This document shows positions 33,884-42,682 of a DNA stretch of 64,000 nucleotides, piece by piece. The notes under the pieces were generated by a model that searched no databases, was not told where the DNA came from, and saw nothing but the letters and a program-made list of their open reading frames with translations. The translations under genes were made by a program, and so were the position numbers. How positions within the stretch are numbered: the stretch's first letter is position 1; every line of letters starts with the position of its first letter. Source of the stretch: an uncultured Acetatifactor sp. Its GTDB lineage: Bacteria; Bacillota; Clostridia; Lachnospirales; Lachnospiraceae. The stretch lies in assembly GCA_910589035.1 (NCBI GenBank), contig CAJUSI010000005.1, forward strand, positions 3,898 through 67,897, given 5' to 3'.

Positions 33884-34387
33884 TTGGCGGCTTTGTGCAT
33901 TTTTTTGACGGCGGCCTGCGGATTTGATTACAGAAAAAACAGAATTCCAAACGCGCTCATCGGACTGATGATGATTTTGGGAGCGGTGTGGCGGTTTTGG
34001 GACGGAGGATCCTGGGACATGCTTTTTTATCCGGCTCAGGCAGCGGCGGTTATGCTGTTGTTTTATCCTTTTTTCAAGATAGGAGGTCTGGGAGCCGGGG
34101 ATGTAAAGCTCCTGGGAGCGTCCGCAGGATATCTGCCTTCTGACAAAATTCCGGCTTTTCTCTTCTGCGCTCTCCTGGCCGCGGCGATCCTTTCCCTGGC
34201 AAAAATGTGGAGAGGAAAGGATTTCGGTGATCGTATGCGGTATTTGTGGGGATATCTGGCTGAGACAGTGAAAAGGGGGAGCTGGCAGCTGTATCTGGAA
34301 AATGAAAGGGAGGGGCGCACCAGGGGGATCTGCCTCAGCGGGCCGGTATTTATCAGCGTTCTTCTGTATTTGGGAGGTGTCTATTGA
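33884..34387 (+). CDS. A24 family prepilin peptidase (TadV/CpaA-like)
   Basis: A 167-residue membrane aspartic protease from TTG (AAGGAG eight bases upstream). The two catalytic Asp are in FDYRKNRIPNA and in the GxGD motif GGLGAGDVKLLG. Four to five hydrophobic segments; the family also ends near this length. It should remove the leader of the Flp pilin and of the TadE-like pseudopilins encoded downstream. Its stop overlaps the TTG of the TadZ-like gene (TTGA). A second A24 protein occurs later in the same locus. Confidence 0.9.
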   Translation: MAALCIFLTAACGFDYRKNRIPNALIGLMMILGAVWRFWDGGSWDMLFYPAQAAAVMLLFYPFFKIGGLGAGDVKLLGASAGYLPSDKIPAFLFCALLAAAILSLAKMWRGKDFGDRMRYLWGYLAETVKRGSWQLYLENEREGRTRGICLSGPVFISVLLYLGGVY

Positions 34388-35403
34388 AGACAGGGAATAG
34401 TAAAATTTTGGCATTGTGCGATCGGGAGGAAGAGTATGCGCAGATGATGACGGATTTCCTGAAAAGGCATAGAAATCTTCCCTGGGAGCTGCATACCTAC
34501 ACGGATGCGGCGGAGCTGTTCAGCAGGGAAGAGGAAGGCGTGGAAATGCTGGTGACAGCGGAATCCGCCTACTGCAGCAGAATGCAGGAGTTCAGCGCCC
34601 GTAAGGTGGTGGTGCTCAACGAGAGCGGCATCATGAAATGGGAGGATGTGTCCTATGTGGACAAGTACCAGGAAGCCGAGGAGGTGTATAAGCAGCTGCT
34701 GGGAATTTATCTGGAGAGCGGGGAGATTCATCTGCCCATGCTTCACGCAGGCTGCAAGACGGTCTTTATCGGGAATTACTCCCCGGTGAGAAGAGCCATG
34801 CAGACTTCCTTTGCCCTGACCATGAGCCTGATGCTGGCCAGGGAGCATCCCACGCTCTATCTGAATTTTGAGCATTGTGCGGGGCTTGCCGAGCTTCTGC
34901 CGGACATGCAGACCATGGACCTGGCGGATCTGCTCTATTTTCTCCATGCGGAGAAGGACAAATTCCGGCTGCGGCTGCAGGCCATGCTCAGGCACAGGGG
35001 GGAGCTTGCCTTTGTGCCTCCCATGAAGGCAGGGCAGAATCTTCTTACGGTTACCAGGGAAGAGTGGCTGGGATTGCTGCAGAGGATCGAGGAACTGGGC
35101 GAATATGAGTATGTGGTGTTGGATCTGAGCGAAAGCATACAGGGATTGTACGAGATTCTCCGGCTGTGCAGGAAGGTATATACTTTGACCAGGGAGGACA
35201 GGATTGCCAGGAGCAAGCTGCTTCAATATGAGCATGTACTGTCGCTGTATGAATATGGGGATGTGCTGGGGAAAACGGAAAAGCTGAGTCTTTCTCATAT
35301 TCAGAAGCTGCCGGAGGAGCCGGAGCTTCTGACCAAGGGGGAGTTGGCGGAGCTGGTGGAGGGCCTGCTCAAAAGGCTAAAAGAGGAGGATGGGAGGGCG
35401 TAG
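34384..35403 (+). CDS. TadZ/CpaE-like pilus assembly protein with degenerate P-loop
   Basis: A 339-residue cytoplasmic protein. The N-terminal 115 residues resemble an atypical receiver domain (KILALCDREEEYAQMMTDFL, VEMLVTAES, ARKVVVLNES). The C-terminal part is a MinD/ParA-like fold with YLNFEHCAG and EYVVLDLSES, the latter matching the Walker B strand. The Walker A position reads IGNYSPVRRAMQTSFAL and lacks the deviant KGGxGK(T/S), so ATPase activity is doubtful. TadZ proteins localise the Tad machine at the pole or membrane. GGGAGGT lies five bases before the TTG start. Confidence 0.8.
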   Translation: MKTGNSKILALCDREEEYAQMMTDFLKRHRNLPWELHTYTDAAELFSREEEGVEMLVTAESAYCSRMQEFSARKVVVLNESGIMKWEDVSYVDKYQEAEEVYKQLLGIYLESGEIHLPMLHAGCKTVFIGNYSPVRRAMQTSFALTMSLMLAREHPTLYLNFEHCAGLAELLPDMQTMDLADLLYFLHAEKDKFRLRLQAMLRHRGELAFVPPMKAGQNLLTVTREEWLGLLQRIEELGEYEYVVLDLSESIQGLYEILRLCRKVYTLTREDRIARSKLLQYEHVLSLYEYGDVLGKTEKLSLSHIQKLPEEPELLTKGELAELVEGLLKRLKEEDGRA

Positions 35404-35525
35404 GGGCGCGGCAGGAGTGCCGGGGCATGGGGCATATGGAGCGGCGCGGCAGGAATGCCGGGATATGGAGCGAATGCGGGGCGTGACAGGAGTGCCGGGA
35501 TATGAAGCTTATGCGGGGCATGATA
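35404..35525 (+). repeat. degenerate repeat between TadZ-like and CpaF genes
   Basis: About three irregular copies of a 35-45 bp unit containing GCGGCAGGAGTGCCGGG and a following ATATGGAGC segment. The first begins one base after the TadZ stop and the last touches the CpaF ribosome site (AAGGAGG). Confidence 0.75.
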
Positions 35526-35535
35526 AGGAGGGATT

Positions 35536-36753
35536 GTGGAGTATACGGAGCTGAAAAAGGAGCTGCGCAATAAGGTGCAGGAAAGAATGAATTTCGTAAA
35601 GGATTTTACGGATGAAGAGGTGGAGGATATTATAGACGAGGTGATCCTGGAAGAGGGAAGGCTTGCCGCCTGCCCCGTTTGGATCAGGAGACGGCTGAGG
35701 AAGGAATTATTTGACTCCCTTCGAAGGTTGGATATTCTGCAGGCGTTCGTGGAGGACAGCTCGGTCACGGAGATTATGATCAACGGGAAGGATCACATTT
35801 TTGTAGAACAGGACGGGAAGCTGAGAAAGCTGGAGGCAGGATTTGAATCGCAGGAGAAGCTGCAGGATGTAATACAGCAGATTGTTGCCGGGTGCAACCG
35901 GGTGGTAAACGAAGCGTCGCCCATTGTAGATGCACGGCTGGACAACGGTTCCAGGGTAAACATTGTGATGAATCCAATAGCCCTGAACGGCCCCATCGTC
36001 ACCATAAGACGTTTCCCCGATAAACCCATTACCATGGAACGTCTGATACAGATCAATTCCATTTCTCAGGAGGCAGCTTCCTTTCTGGAGAGGCTGGTCA
36101 AATCAGGATACAATATTTTCATCAGCGGGGGTACCGGAAGCGGGAAGACGACCTTTTTGAATGCGCTTTCCCATTATATCCCTTCAGAGGAGAGGATCAT
36201 TACCATTGAGGACAGCGCGGAGCTTCAGCTGCAGGGACTGTCCAATCTGGTACAGCTGGAAACCCGCAACAGCAATGTGGAGGGCTGCCGTGAAATTACC
36301 ATCCGGGAACTGATCCGGACATCCCTGAGAATGCGGCCGAATCGAATCGTCGTGGGCGAGGTGCGTGGCGCGGAAGCCATCGATATGCTGCAGTGCCTTA
36401 ACACCGGGCACGACGGCAGCATGTCCACCGGGCATGCCAACAGCGCCAGGGATATGCTGGCAAGGCTGGAAAATATGGTGCTGATGGGAATGGATATACC
36501 CCTGGCCGCCATCCGGCAGCAGATTGCCTCAGGAGTCGATATTATCGTACATCTGGGCAGGCTGCGGGATAAATCCAGAAAGGTGCTGGAAATCACGGAG
36601 GTGATGGAGTGTGAGAAGAATGAATTCCGGTTAAATTCCCTGTTCCGGTTTGAGGAGGAGGGAGAGGACGGAAAGGGAAAACTGATCGGAAAACTGTGCA
36701 GGAAAGGAGAGCTTTATTATGAGGACAAGCTTAAGGCCGCAGGACTATCGTAG
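35536..36753 (+). CDS. cpaF: CpaF/TadA family pilus assembly ATPase
   Basis: A 405-residue secretion ATPase that powers Tad pilus assembly on the cytoplasmic face. Walker A is ISGGTGSGKTTFLNAL, the Asp box EERIITIEDSAELQL, Walker B RIVVGEVRGAEAIDML, and the His box DGSMSTGHANSARDML. The N-terminal helical domain (VTEIMINGKDHIFVEQDGK) is intact. Size is normal. The GTG start has AAGGAGG. It overlaps the TadB gene by 35 bp. Confidence 0.96.
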   Translation: MEYTELKKELRNKVQERMNFVKDFTDEEVEDIIDEVILEEGRLAACPVWIRRRLRKELFDSLRRLDILQAFVEDSSVTEIMINGKDHIFVEQDGKLRKLEAGFESQEKLQDVIQQIVAGCNRVVNEASPIVDARLDNGSRVNIVMNPIALNGPIVTIRRFPDKPITMERLIQINSISQEAASFLERLVKSGYNIFISGGTGSGKTTFLNALSHYIPSEERIITIEDSAELQLQGLSNLVQLETRNSNVEGCREITIRELIRTSLRMRPNRIVVGEVRGAEAIDMLQCLNTGHDGSMSTGHANSARDMLARLENMVLMGMDIPLAAIRQQIASGVDIIVHLGRLRDKSRKVLEITEVMECEKNEFRLNSLFRFEEEGEDGKGKLIGKLCRKGELYYEDKLKAAGLS

Positions 36754-37489
36754 TTATTGCTGGAGAAAGGGGGAGGCCGCAGGAGCCGTTCTCCTCTGCA
36801 CGGGTGCGACGGGGCTGCTGGCATACTTTTTCTATCGGAGTCCTTTGGCAATGATCCCTCTTTCGGCTGCCGGCATTTTCCTCTTCCGGGGAATCGGCAG
36901 GCAGAAAGCGGAAAAAAGAAGGGAGGAGCTGACCGCACAGTTCCGGGAATGCATCCTGGCCGTGGCTATCTCCATGCGGGCCGGCTATTCCGTGGAAAAT
37001 GCGTTTCTGGGATGTTGGCAGGATATGGGAATGATGTATGGGGAGGGCGCCCTGATCTGCAGAGAATTGAATTATATCAAGAGGGGCTTAAACATCAATA
37101 TTCCTCTGGAGGAGCTGCTGGAGGATCTGTCCGGGAGGAGCGGCTGCGAAGAGATCGCACAGTTTGCCCAGATATTTGCGCTGGCCAAGAGAAACGGGGG
37201 AAATATGGCGGAGATCATTCAGAGCTCTGCAGTGCAGATCGGCAAACAGATTGAGCTGAGGCAGGAAATCAGGACGCTTCTGGGAGGGAAGCAGATGGAG
37301 CTTGGAATTATGAAAATCATGCCCTTTGGGATTCTGCTATACATCAATATGGGGAATCCCGGATACTTTGATTCCCTATACCATAATCTGACGGGAATCC
37401 TGATTATGACAGGGTGTCTGGGCGTGTATCTTGGGGCGTATTTTCTGGGAGAACGCATTATGAAAGGGATTATGGCGGAAATGAGCTAG
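36719..37489 (+). CDS. TadB-like membrane platform protein (T2SSF family)
   Basis: A 256-residue inner-membrane platform protein. Two N-terminal transmembrane segments (residues about 22-55) precede the T2SSF helical core QFRECILAVAISMRAGYSVENAF and QIFALAKRNGGNMAEIIQSS, then C-terminal membrane helices. It should interact with the CpaF ATPase. Starts inside the end of cpaF with AAAGGAG nine bases upstream. Shorter at the N-terminus than classical TadB, normal for Gram-positive Tad loci. Confidence 0.9.
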   Translation: MRTSLRPQDYRSYCWRKGEAAGAVLLCTGATGLLAYFFYRSPLAMIPLSAAGIFLFRGIGRQKAEKRREELTAQFRECILAVAISMRAGYSVENAFLGCWQDMGMMYGEGALICRELNYIKRGLNINIPLEELLEDLSGRSGCEEIAQFAQIFALAKRNGGNMAEIIQSSAVQIGKQIELRQEIRTLLGGKQMELGIMKIMPFGILLYINMGNPGYFDSLYHNLTGILIMTGCLGVYLGAYFLGERIMKGIMAEMS

Positions 37490-37531
37490 CAGGGTCGGGA
37501 AGGCAGCGGTAACGGAACAGGAGGTGAGAAT

Positions 37532-38968
37532 TTGTATTGGATTGCGGCAGGGATTCTGATTTTGTTTGTGATATTGTCGATTTTGGCGCGGAAGGAGGCG
37601 GCAGGGGAGGTTTCCTCTCTGTTAAAACCCTTTTACAGGATGAGCAGGTATCTTTATAAAAGGCTTTGCCGCCGTTTCCCCAGGCTTTTCTCGGCGTCCC
37701 AGGTGGAGAAGGACTTGCTGTGCCTGCAGCCGGGCAGGTCCGGGAGCGGTCTGAAGGAGGAATATTATGTGAAAAAGGCGGCGCTGGGACTGATAATTAT
37801 ATTTTTAGGGACGGCATTCGGCGCTGCCGCCAGATTCAGCGCCCTGGAGGGGAGGCTCCTGGGCAATGACGGAACCGTGGAAAGGGGCGGGTACAGGGAT
37901 GGCTCCAGGGAGATCAGTCTGACCGCGGATTACGGGGAACAGAGATTGGATTTCCGGATAGATGTGGAGCCGAGAAGGATGCCGGAGGCGGATGCGGAGG
38001 CGATGTTTGAGGAATTCCTTGCTGGTCTTCCCGGATTTATTCTGGGAAAAAACCAAAGTCTGCAGAATGTATCATGGGATTTGATCCTGACGGAAAAATA
38101 CGGAGATTATCCCATGGCAGTGAGGTGGAAGAGCAGCAGAACGGATATCCTCAGCGATGAAGGACGGGTATCCGAAGTGGAAAAGGCGGAGAACGTAACG
38201 CTTCTGCTTCATCTGCAATATGGGGATTGGGAGAGGGAGGAGGAATTGTCAGTAACTCTCACGCCGCCTCAGGTTACCCGGGAGGAAGCCTCATACAGAG
38301 AGTTCGAGGACATGCTGTCCCGGTCTCAGAGCCAGAGCCGGGAACAGGAGAAATGGAAGCTTCCCATGGAATGGCAGGGGGAAGAGATCGGCTGGAGGGA
38401 GGCGGTGGAGGACAACAGTCTGGCATTATGGATGGCTGCGTTGGCAGCGGCAGGAGCGGTGTTTTATTTCCTGGATCGGGATTTGCACGAGAAGGTGGAG
38501 AAAAGGAAGAAAAACCTGCGAAAGGAGTATCCCGAGATCGTGCATAAGCTGGTGCTGTTTGCTGGTGCGGGAATGACTATCAGAGGAGCTTTTCAGAGGA
38601 TTGCAGGAGAATATGAGGAGAAGCAGCAGAGCCGGAACGGACAATCCGCGGCTTATGAGGAGGTGATGTATTTGTGCAGAGAGCTGAATTCAGGAGTGTC
38701 GGAAGGGCTGGCCTACGAACATTTCGGGAAGAGAACGGGGTTACAGGAATATATCAGGTTCACCACCCTGCTGGCGCAGAATCTGAAAAGGGGTAACAGC
38801 ACTCTGATGGACAGGCTGCGGGAGGAGGCGGATAAGGCGGCCCAGGAGAGGCTGCAGCAGAGCAGAAGGCTGGGAGAGGAGGCGGGAACAAAGCTGCTGA
38901 TCCCCATGGTGTTGATGCTGGCGGTGGTAATGGCAATGATTATGATACCGGCGATTTCCAATATGTGA
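37532..38968 (+). CDS. TadC-like platform protein with an inserted extracytoplasmic domain
   Basis: A 478-residue protein starting at TTG with AGGAGGTGAG. A membrane helix at 1-18 and another at about 88-105 are followed by about 190 residues that look extracytoplasmic and beta-rich (SREISLTADYGEQRLDFRID, SVTLTPPQVTREEASYREFE), then a helix at about 290-310 and a T2SSF core (KEYPEIVHKLVLFAGAGMTI, LCRELNSGVSEG, LAQNLKRGNSTLMDRL) with a final membrane helix. The insert is not part of TadC in proteobacteria but similar proteins occur in Clostridia. It pairs with TadB. Confidence 0.85.
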   Translation: MYWIAAGILILFVILSILARKEAAGEVSSLLKPFYRMSRYLYKRLCRRFPRLFSASQVEKDLLCLQPGRSGSGLKEEYYVKKAALGLIIIFLGTAFGAAARFSALEGRLLGNDGTVERGGYRDGSREISLTADYGEQRLDFRIDVEPRRMPEADAEAMFEEFLAGLPGFILGKNQSLQNVSWDLILTEKYGDYPMAVRWKSSRTDILSDEGRVSEVEKAENVTLLLHLQYGDWEREEELSVTLTPPQVTREEASYREFEDMLSRSQSQSREQEKWKLPMEWQGEEIGWREAVEDNSLALWMAALAAAGAVFYFLDRDLHEKVEKRKKNLRKEYPEIVHKLVLFAGAGMTIRGAFQRIAGEYEEKQQSRNGQSAAYEEVMYLCRELNSGVSEGLAYEHFGKRTGLQEYIRFTTLLAQNLKRGNSTLMDRLREEADKAAQERLQQSRRLGEEAGTKLLIPMVLMLAVVMAMIMIPAISNM

Positions 38969-39047
38969 GTTTTTCGGAGTAAGATATTTCAGGAAACTGT
39001 TCAGGAAAGGATTATGAGCCGCAGAAAGCGGCAGAAAGGAAGAAAAA

Positions 39048-39224
39048 ATGAAGTGTTTAAAGGGAATGAAGGAATTTATGAAAGAAGAGGACGGGATGGG
39101 GACGGTGGAAATCATCCTGATAATTGTAGTCCTTGTGGGACTGGTGATTATCTTTAAAAACCAGATTACGCAGGTGGTAAACAATTTATTCCAGAAGATT
39201 ACTTCCCAGACAGGCGGGATATAG
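39048..39224 (+). CDS. Flp1-type IVb pilin subunit
   Basis: A 58-residue pilin, too small for most ORF calls. A short basic/acidic leader (MKCLKGMKEFMKEEDGMG) precedes the conserved Glu of TVEIILIIVVLVGLVIIF, the hydrophobic core. The prepilin peptidase should cut after the glycine before TVE, leaving a mature pilin of about 40 residues with a tail of FKNQITQVVNNLF. This is the Flp1_like layout common in Clostridia. GAAAGGAAG lies upstream. It is probably the major pilin of the locus. Confidence 0.9.
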   Translation: MKCLKGMKEFMKEEDGMGTVEIILIIVVLVGLVIIFKNQITQVVNNLFQKITSQTGGI

Positions 39225-39241
39225 GGCGGGAGGAAGAACAC

Positions 39242-40765
39242 ATGGGAGGCGGAATGCATAGACATGGACGGATGGATGTCCGGGAGGGCAAAAGGCAATC
39301 GGATAAGGTACAGAATGGATATCTGACGGTGGGATTGTCCCTCTGTCTTGCAGTCCTTCTATCCCTCTGCCTGACACTGATAGACGGAGTGCGCAGGAAC
39401 GGTGCAAGGCTGGAAATAGAATGCATCACGGATATAGGTATGCATAGTATTATGGCCGAATACCACAGGGAATTAATGAGGCAGTACAATCTGTTTGCCA
39501 TCGATTCCTCCTACGGTACCGATCTGTGTGTCAAGGCCAATACGGAAGCACATCTGCGGAAATATCTTTCAGAAAACCTGAACGGCAGGGATGATCTTTT
39601 TTCCAATCTTATATACGGAGACCTGCTGGCGCTCAGCCTGGAGGAAGCAGAACTGACAAAGGTGTCGATTTTGACGGACTATGAGGGAGCAGTTTTCAGA
39701 GGGCGTGCCGTGGATGCCATAAAGGCGGATGTGGGTCTTGGACTTTTAGCGGAGCTTCAGGGCTGGATGCAGGAAGTGGAGGTAAACGGGCTGGAGGACG
39801 GAAAGGAAGAGGCGGAGAAGGAGGCGCTGGACCAGCAGATCGGTCAGTGGATTACGGAGTACGACAATACGGAGGTTGAAACGGAGGAGGGCGGGGTGGA
39901 AACCGTGGAGCTTGACAATCCCACGGACGGCCTGGAAGCGAAGAAAAAACAGGGAATCCTGAAGCTGGTGCTGGAGAACGAGGCAGCTCTCTCCGCAAAT
40001 CGGATCAATGCGGAGAATCTGATTGGCGCCCGAATGGAAGGAATGCAGATAAACCGGGGCAATGCAGAGTATGAGGAGCCCGGCGATGCGGAAAAGCTGG
40101 CGGAAAAGTTTGTTTTTCAGGAATATCTCCTGAGCTATATGGGGCGGTACGGAAAGGTTTCGGCGGAGGATGCGCTTCAATACCAGATTGAATATCTGAT
40201 TGCAGGCAAAAATACGGATGCGGATAATCTCAAAAACGTGGCAAACCGGCTCTGCGCCCTCCGGGAGGCCGCAAATGCCATGTATCTGCTGTCCAATGAG
40301 GCAAAGCGGGCGGAGATCAAGGTGGCGGCAGGGCTGGTATGCACCCTGATTATGCTGCCGGAGCTTACGCCGCTTCTGGAGGGGGCAATTCTGCTGGGAT
40401 GGGCGTATGCGGAGAGCATATATGATGTGAAATCTCTTCTGGCGGGAGGAAAGGTTCCGCTGTGGAAGGATGATAATAGCTGGCATTACAGTTTATCGGC
40501 GGCTCTGGAAGGGGATCTGGGCGATTCCTCACAGGACGGGCAGGGCTTAAGCTATCAGGATTATCTGAGAATTTTTATGATGTTTACGGATACGGATATC
40601 CTCACGGCCCGCGCCATGAATATGGTGGAAGCGGATATCAGGAAGACTCCCGGTAATTCTGCTTTCAGGCTGGACGGCTGTTATGAAATGGTGGAGGCGA
40701 GGATCCGGATCGGGAGTTCCCACGGCTTTCATTATGAGATAACCAGGAAAAAAAGATATCAATGA
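39242..40765 (+). CDS. DUF5702 TadG-like surface/pilus protein
   Basis: A 507-residue protein. A charged N-terminus precedes one transmembrane segment (residues about 28-48, YLTVGLSLCLAVLLSLCLTL), and then a mainly helical extracytoplasmic region with ARLEIECITDIGMHSIMAEYHRELMRQYNLFAIDSSYG, the DUF5702 hallmark. A second hydrophobic stretch occurs near residue 365 (VCTLIMLPELTPLLEGAILLGWAYA). Such proteins occupy the TadG position in Gram-positive Tad loci and probably act as a minor pilin or assembly factor. It begins 17 bp after the Flp gene. Confidence 0.82.
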   Translation: MGGGMHRHGRMDVREGKRQSDKVQNGYLTVGLSLCLAVLLSLCLTLIDGVRRNGARLEIECITDIGMHSIMAEYHRELMRQYNLFAIDSSYGTDLCVKANTEAHLRKYLSENLNGRDDLFSNLIYGDLLALSLEEAELTKVSILTDYEGAVFRGRAVDAIKADVGLGLLAELQGWMQEVEVNGLEDGKEEAEKEALDQQIGQWITEYDNTEVETEEGGVETVELDNPTDGLEAKKKQGILKLVLENEAALSANRINAENLIGARMEGMQINRGNAEYEEPGDAEKLAEKFVFQEYLLSYMGRYGKVSAEDALQYQIEYLIAGKNTDADNLKNVANRLCALREAANAMYLLSNEAKRAEIKVAAGLVCTLIMLPELTPLLEGAILLGWAYAESIYDVKSLLAGGKVPLWKDDNSWHYSLSAALEGDLGDSSQDGQGLSYQDYLRIFMMFTDTDILTARAMNMVEADIRKTPGNSAFRLDGCYEMVEARIRIGSSHGFHYEITRKKRYQ

Positions 40766-40829
40766 AGCGAAGACATCAATGAAGCGAAGACATCAAGAGG
40801 CAAAGACATCAAGAGGCAAAGACATCAAT
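40764..40829 (+). repeat. four 16-17 bp direct repeats
   Basis: Head-to-tail units of the form GAAGCGAAGACATCAA, two with GAAGCG and two with GAGGCA. They begin at the stop codon of the DUF5702 gene. Confidence 0.88.
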
Positions 40830-40887
40830 GAAACGGCCGGCAGGAAGGCGGGCCGGAAGAAATTATGGAAAAGTGAGGTGGACGGTG

Positions 40888-41895
40888 ATGTTCCTTTCAT
40901 GGAATGGCGGAAAGAAAAAGAAACAGTTGACAAGTAAAAAGAAACCTTCTCCGACAAATCAAAGCATATCTTCGGATTCGGCCCGGAATTCGGATAGTCA
41001 GCCAGACAAAATAAAATACCCTTTATCCAGAATATGCCGTTTCATGGAGGGAACATCACTGTCCGCCTTCTTTTCGAGAAAGGTATCTGCCGGAATGACT
41101 GTCGAGGCTGCCATAGTGCTGCCCCTCTTTCTCTTCTTCTTTCTGAATATGGGATGTGTTATTGAGATGATACGGCTGCACGGAAATATGCAGCTGGCGC
41201 TTTGGCAGGTGGGCAGTATGCTCTCCGTATACGGATATGCACTGGACAGCGGGGAGCTGCCGCAGGAGGATGCTTCCGGGGAAGAATGGTGGAAGGAACT
41301 GGCCGGGAACGCGGCTTCGGCCGTCTATGTAAAAAGAAAGATAGTGGCTTCGGCCGGAGAGGCTTATCTGGACCATTCGCCTCTCACCGATGGAGCAGAC
41401 GGATTACAGCTGTGGGAAAGCCGTGTTTTTGGAGAGGATGATGAGATTGATATCGTGGTCACCTATTCGGTATCTCCTTGGAGCAGCCTGATCGGTTTTC
41501 CTTCCTTTCGGATGGCGAACAGATATTACGCCCATATCTGGAACGGATACCGTCTGTCAGGCGGGTCGGAAACCCAGGGGGAAGTCCGCACCGTGTATAT
41601 TGCGGAAAACGGCACTGTCTACCATTTGAGGAGGGAATGCACCCATCTGCAGCTGTCGGTAAGGCAGGTGGGAGCGGCCGGAATTGATGGGGAGCGAAAC
41701 CAGCATGGAGGCAGGTATGGGCCCTGTGAGAGATGCGCGGGCGGTGGGATGCCCGGAACCCTCTATATTACGAAGGAGGGGGATAGATATCATTATGATG
41801 AAAACTGTTCCGGTCTGAAAAGAACCGTCTTTTCCATGACATTGGAGGAGGCACTGGAGGAGGGATATCGTTCCTGCAGCCGGTGCGGCGGATGA
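40888..41895 (+). CDS. TadE-like pseudopilin with C-terminal tandem Cys motifs
   Basis: A 335-residue protein with start ATG preceded by GTGAGGTGG; an ATG 60 bp earlier lacks a site. A long basic, Ser-rich N-terminus leads to AGMTVEAAIVLPLFLFFFLN, a class III prepilin-like segment with the conserved Glu. The middle is a TadE-like extracytoplasmic region. The C-terminal 85 residues hold two copies of a small Cys motif: VYHLRRECTHLQL with YGPCERC, and YITKEGDRYHYDENCSGLK with GYRSCSRCGG. This (H)C...CxxC unit occurs at the ends of assorted secreted proteins and nucleases and may bind metal. Its fusion to a pilin-like protein is unusual. Confidence 0.82.
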   Translation: MFLSWNGGKKKKQLTSKKKPSPTNQSISSDSARNSDSQPDKIKYPLSRICRFMEGTSLSAFFSRKVSAGMTVEAAIVLPLFLFFFLNMGCVIEMIRLHGNMQLALWQVGSMLSVYGYALDSGELPQEDASGEEWWKELAGNAASAVYVKRKIVASAGEAYLDHSPLTDGADGLQLWESRVFGEDDEIDIVVTYSVSPWSSLIGFPSFRMANRYYAHIWNGYRLSGGSETQGEVRTVYIAENGTVYHLRRECTHLQLSVRQVGAAGIDGERNQHGGRYGPCERCAGGGMPGTLYITKEGDRYHYDENCSGLKRTVFSMTLEEALEEGYRSCSRCGG

Positions 41896-41900
41896 ATATA

Positions 41901-42116
41901 CGGTTGTGGCCTGTTCGGGCCAGGGGCTTAACGGCGAGGACGTATGCAAGGCAGCGAGATTGCGGTTGCGGCCTGTCCGGGGCAGGGGCTTAACGGCGAG
42001 GACGTATGCAAGGCAGCGAGATTGCGGTTGCGGCCTGTCCGGGGCAGGGGCTTAACGGCGAGGACGTATGCAAGACGGCAAGATTGCGGTTGCGGTTTAC
42101 CGGGGCAGGATGCAAT
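41901..42116 (+). repeat. 62-bp tandem repeat, three and a half copies
   Basis: Units start CGGTTG and are spaced exactly 62 bp. Copies 2 and 3 are identical over most of their length; copy 4 diverges and is truncated. The array starts a few bases after the stop of the Cys-motif pseudopilin gene and fills the gap before the second prepilin peptidase. The phase changes each unit (62 is not a multiple of 3), so coding is unlikely. Confidence 0.92.
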
Positions 42117-42265
42117 AGGTTCTCGGAATTCTGACAGACAGAATCAGGGATCTGATAAACCGTGAAGCAGGAAAAGAGGGAGAACCGGTGAAAAAGGATT
42201 CCGGAAAGCGCAGCGGAAAGCGAAATAGAGATTTCGGGAGTATATTGCAGAAAGGGGAGAGAGAT

Positions 42266-42682
42266 ATGTGGATTACAATTCTGACGGCAGTCTGGCTGTT
42301 GGCGGTCAGCATTATGGATATCCGCAGCCGCAGGGTACCGGTCTGGCTTCTGCTGCTGGGAGGGCTGCCGGTTCTGCTGGCAGGAGGGTACAGGGAAGGG
42401 GGAGGCGTCAATATGGTTCTGGGGGCGCTGCCCGGAATATTGATCCTTGCGGCGGCATTTGCCACCGGAAAGGCGGGGTATGGGGACGGCATTGTGCTGC
42501 TGTTTCTGGGAATGGCATTGGGAAGCGGAAAGAGTATGCTGCTTTTTGGAGCGAGTCTTTTTATGATCTCGGTGTGTTCCATGGTACTGCTGGCGCTCAA
42601 AAAGGCTGGGAGAAATACAGGAATTCCCTATCTGCCTTTTTTATCTGCCGCATGGCTGGTGCTGAGGATCTGGCAAACATAA
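42266..42682 (+). CDS. second A24 family prepilin peptidase-like protein
   Basis: A 138-residue membrane protein with the first Asp in IMDIRSRRVP and the second in GKAGYGDGIVLL (GxGD), so both catalytic residues are kept. It is very short for the family. The ATG used has AAAGGGGAGAG; a GTG at 42188 with GAGGGAG would add a basic 26-residue extension and remains possible. Two peptidases in one Tad locus may divide the pilin and the TadE-like substrates between them. Confidence 0.83.
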   Translation: MWITILTAVWLLAVSIMDIRSRRVPVWLLLLGGLPVLLAGGYREGGGVNMVLGALPGILILAAAFATGKAGYGDGIVLLFLGMALGSGKSMLLFGASLFMISVCSMVLLALKKAGRNTGIPYLPFLSAAWLVLRIWQT

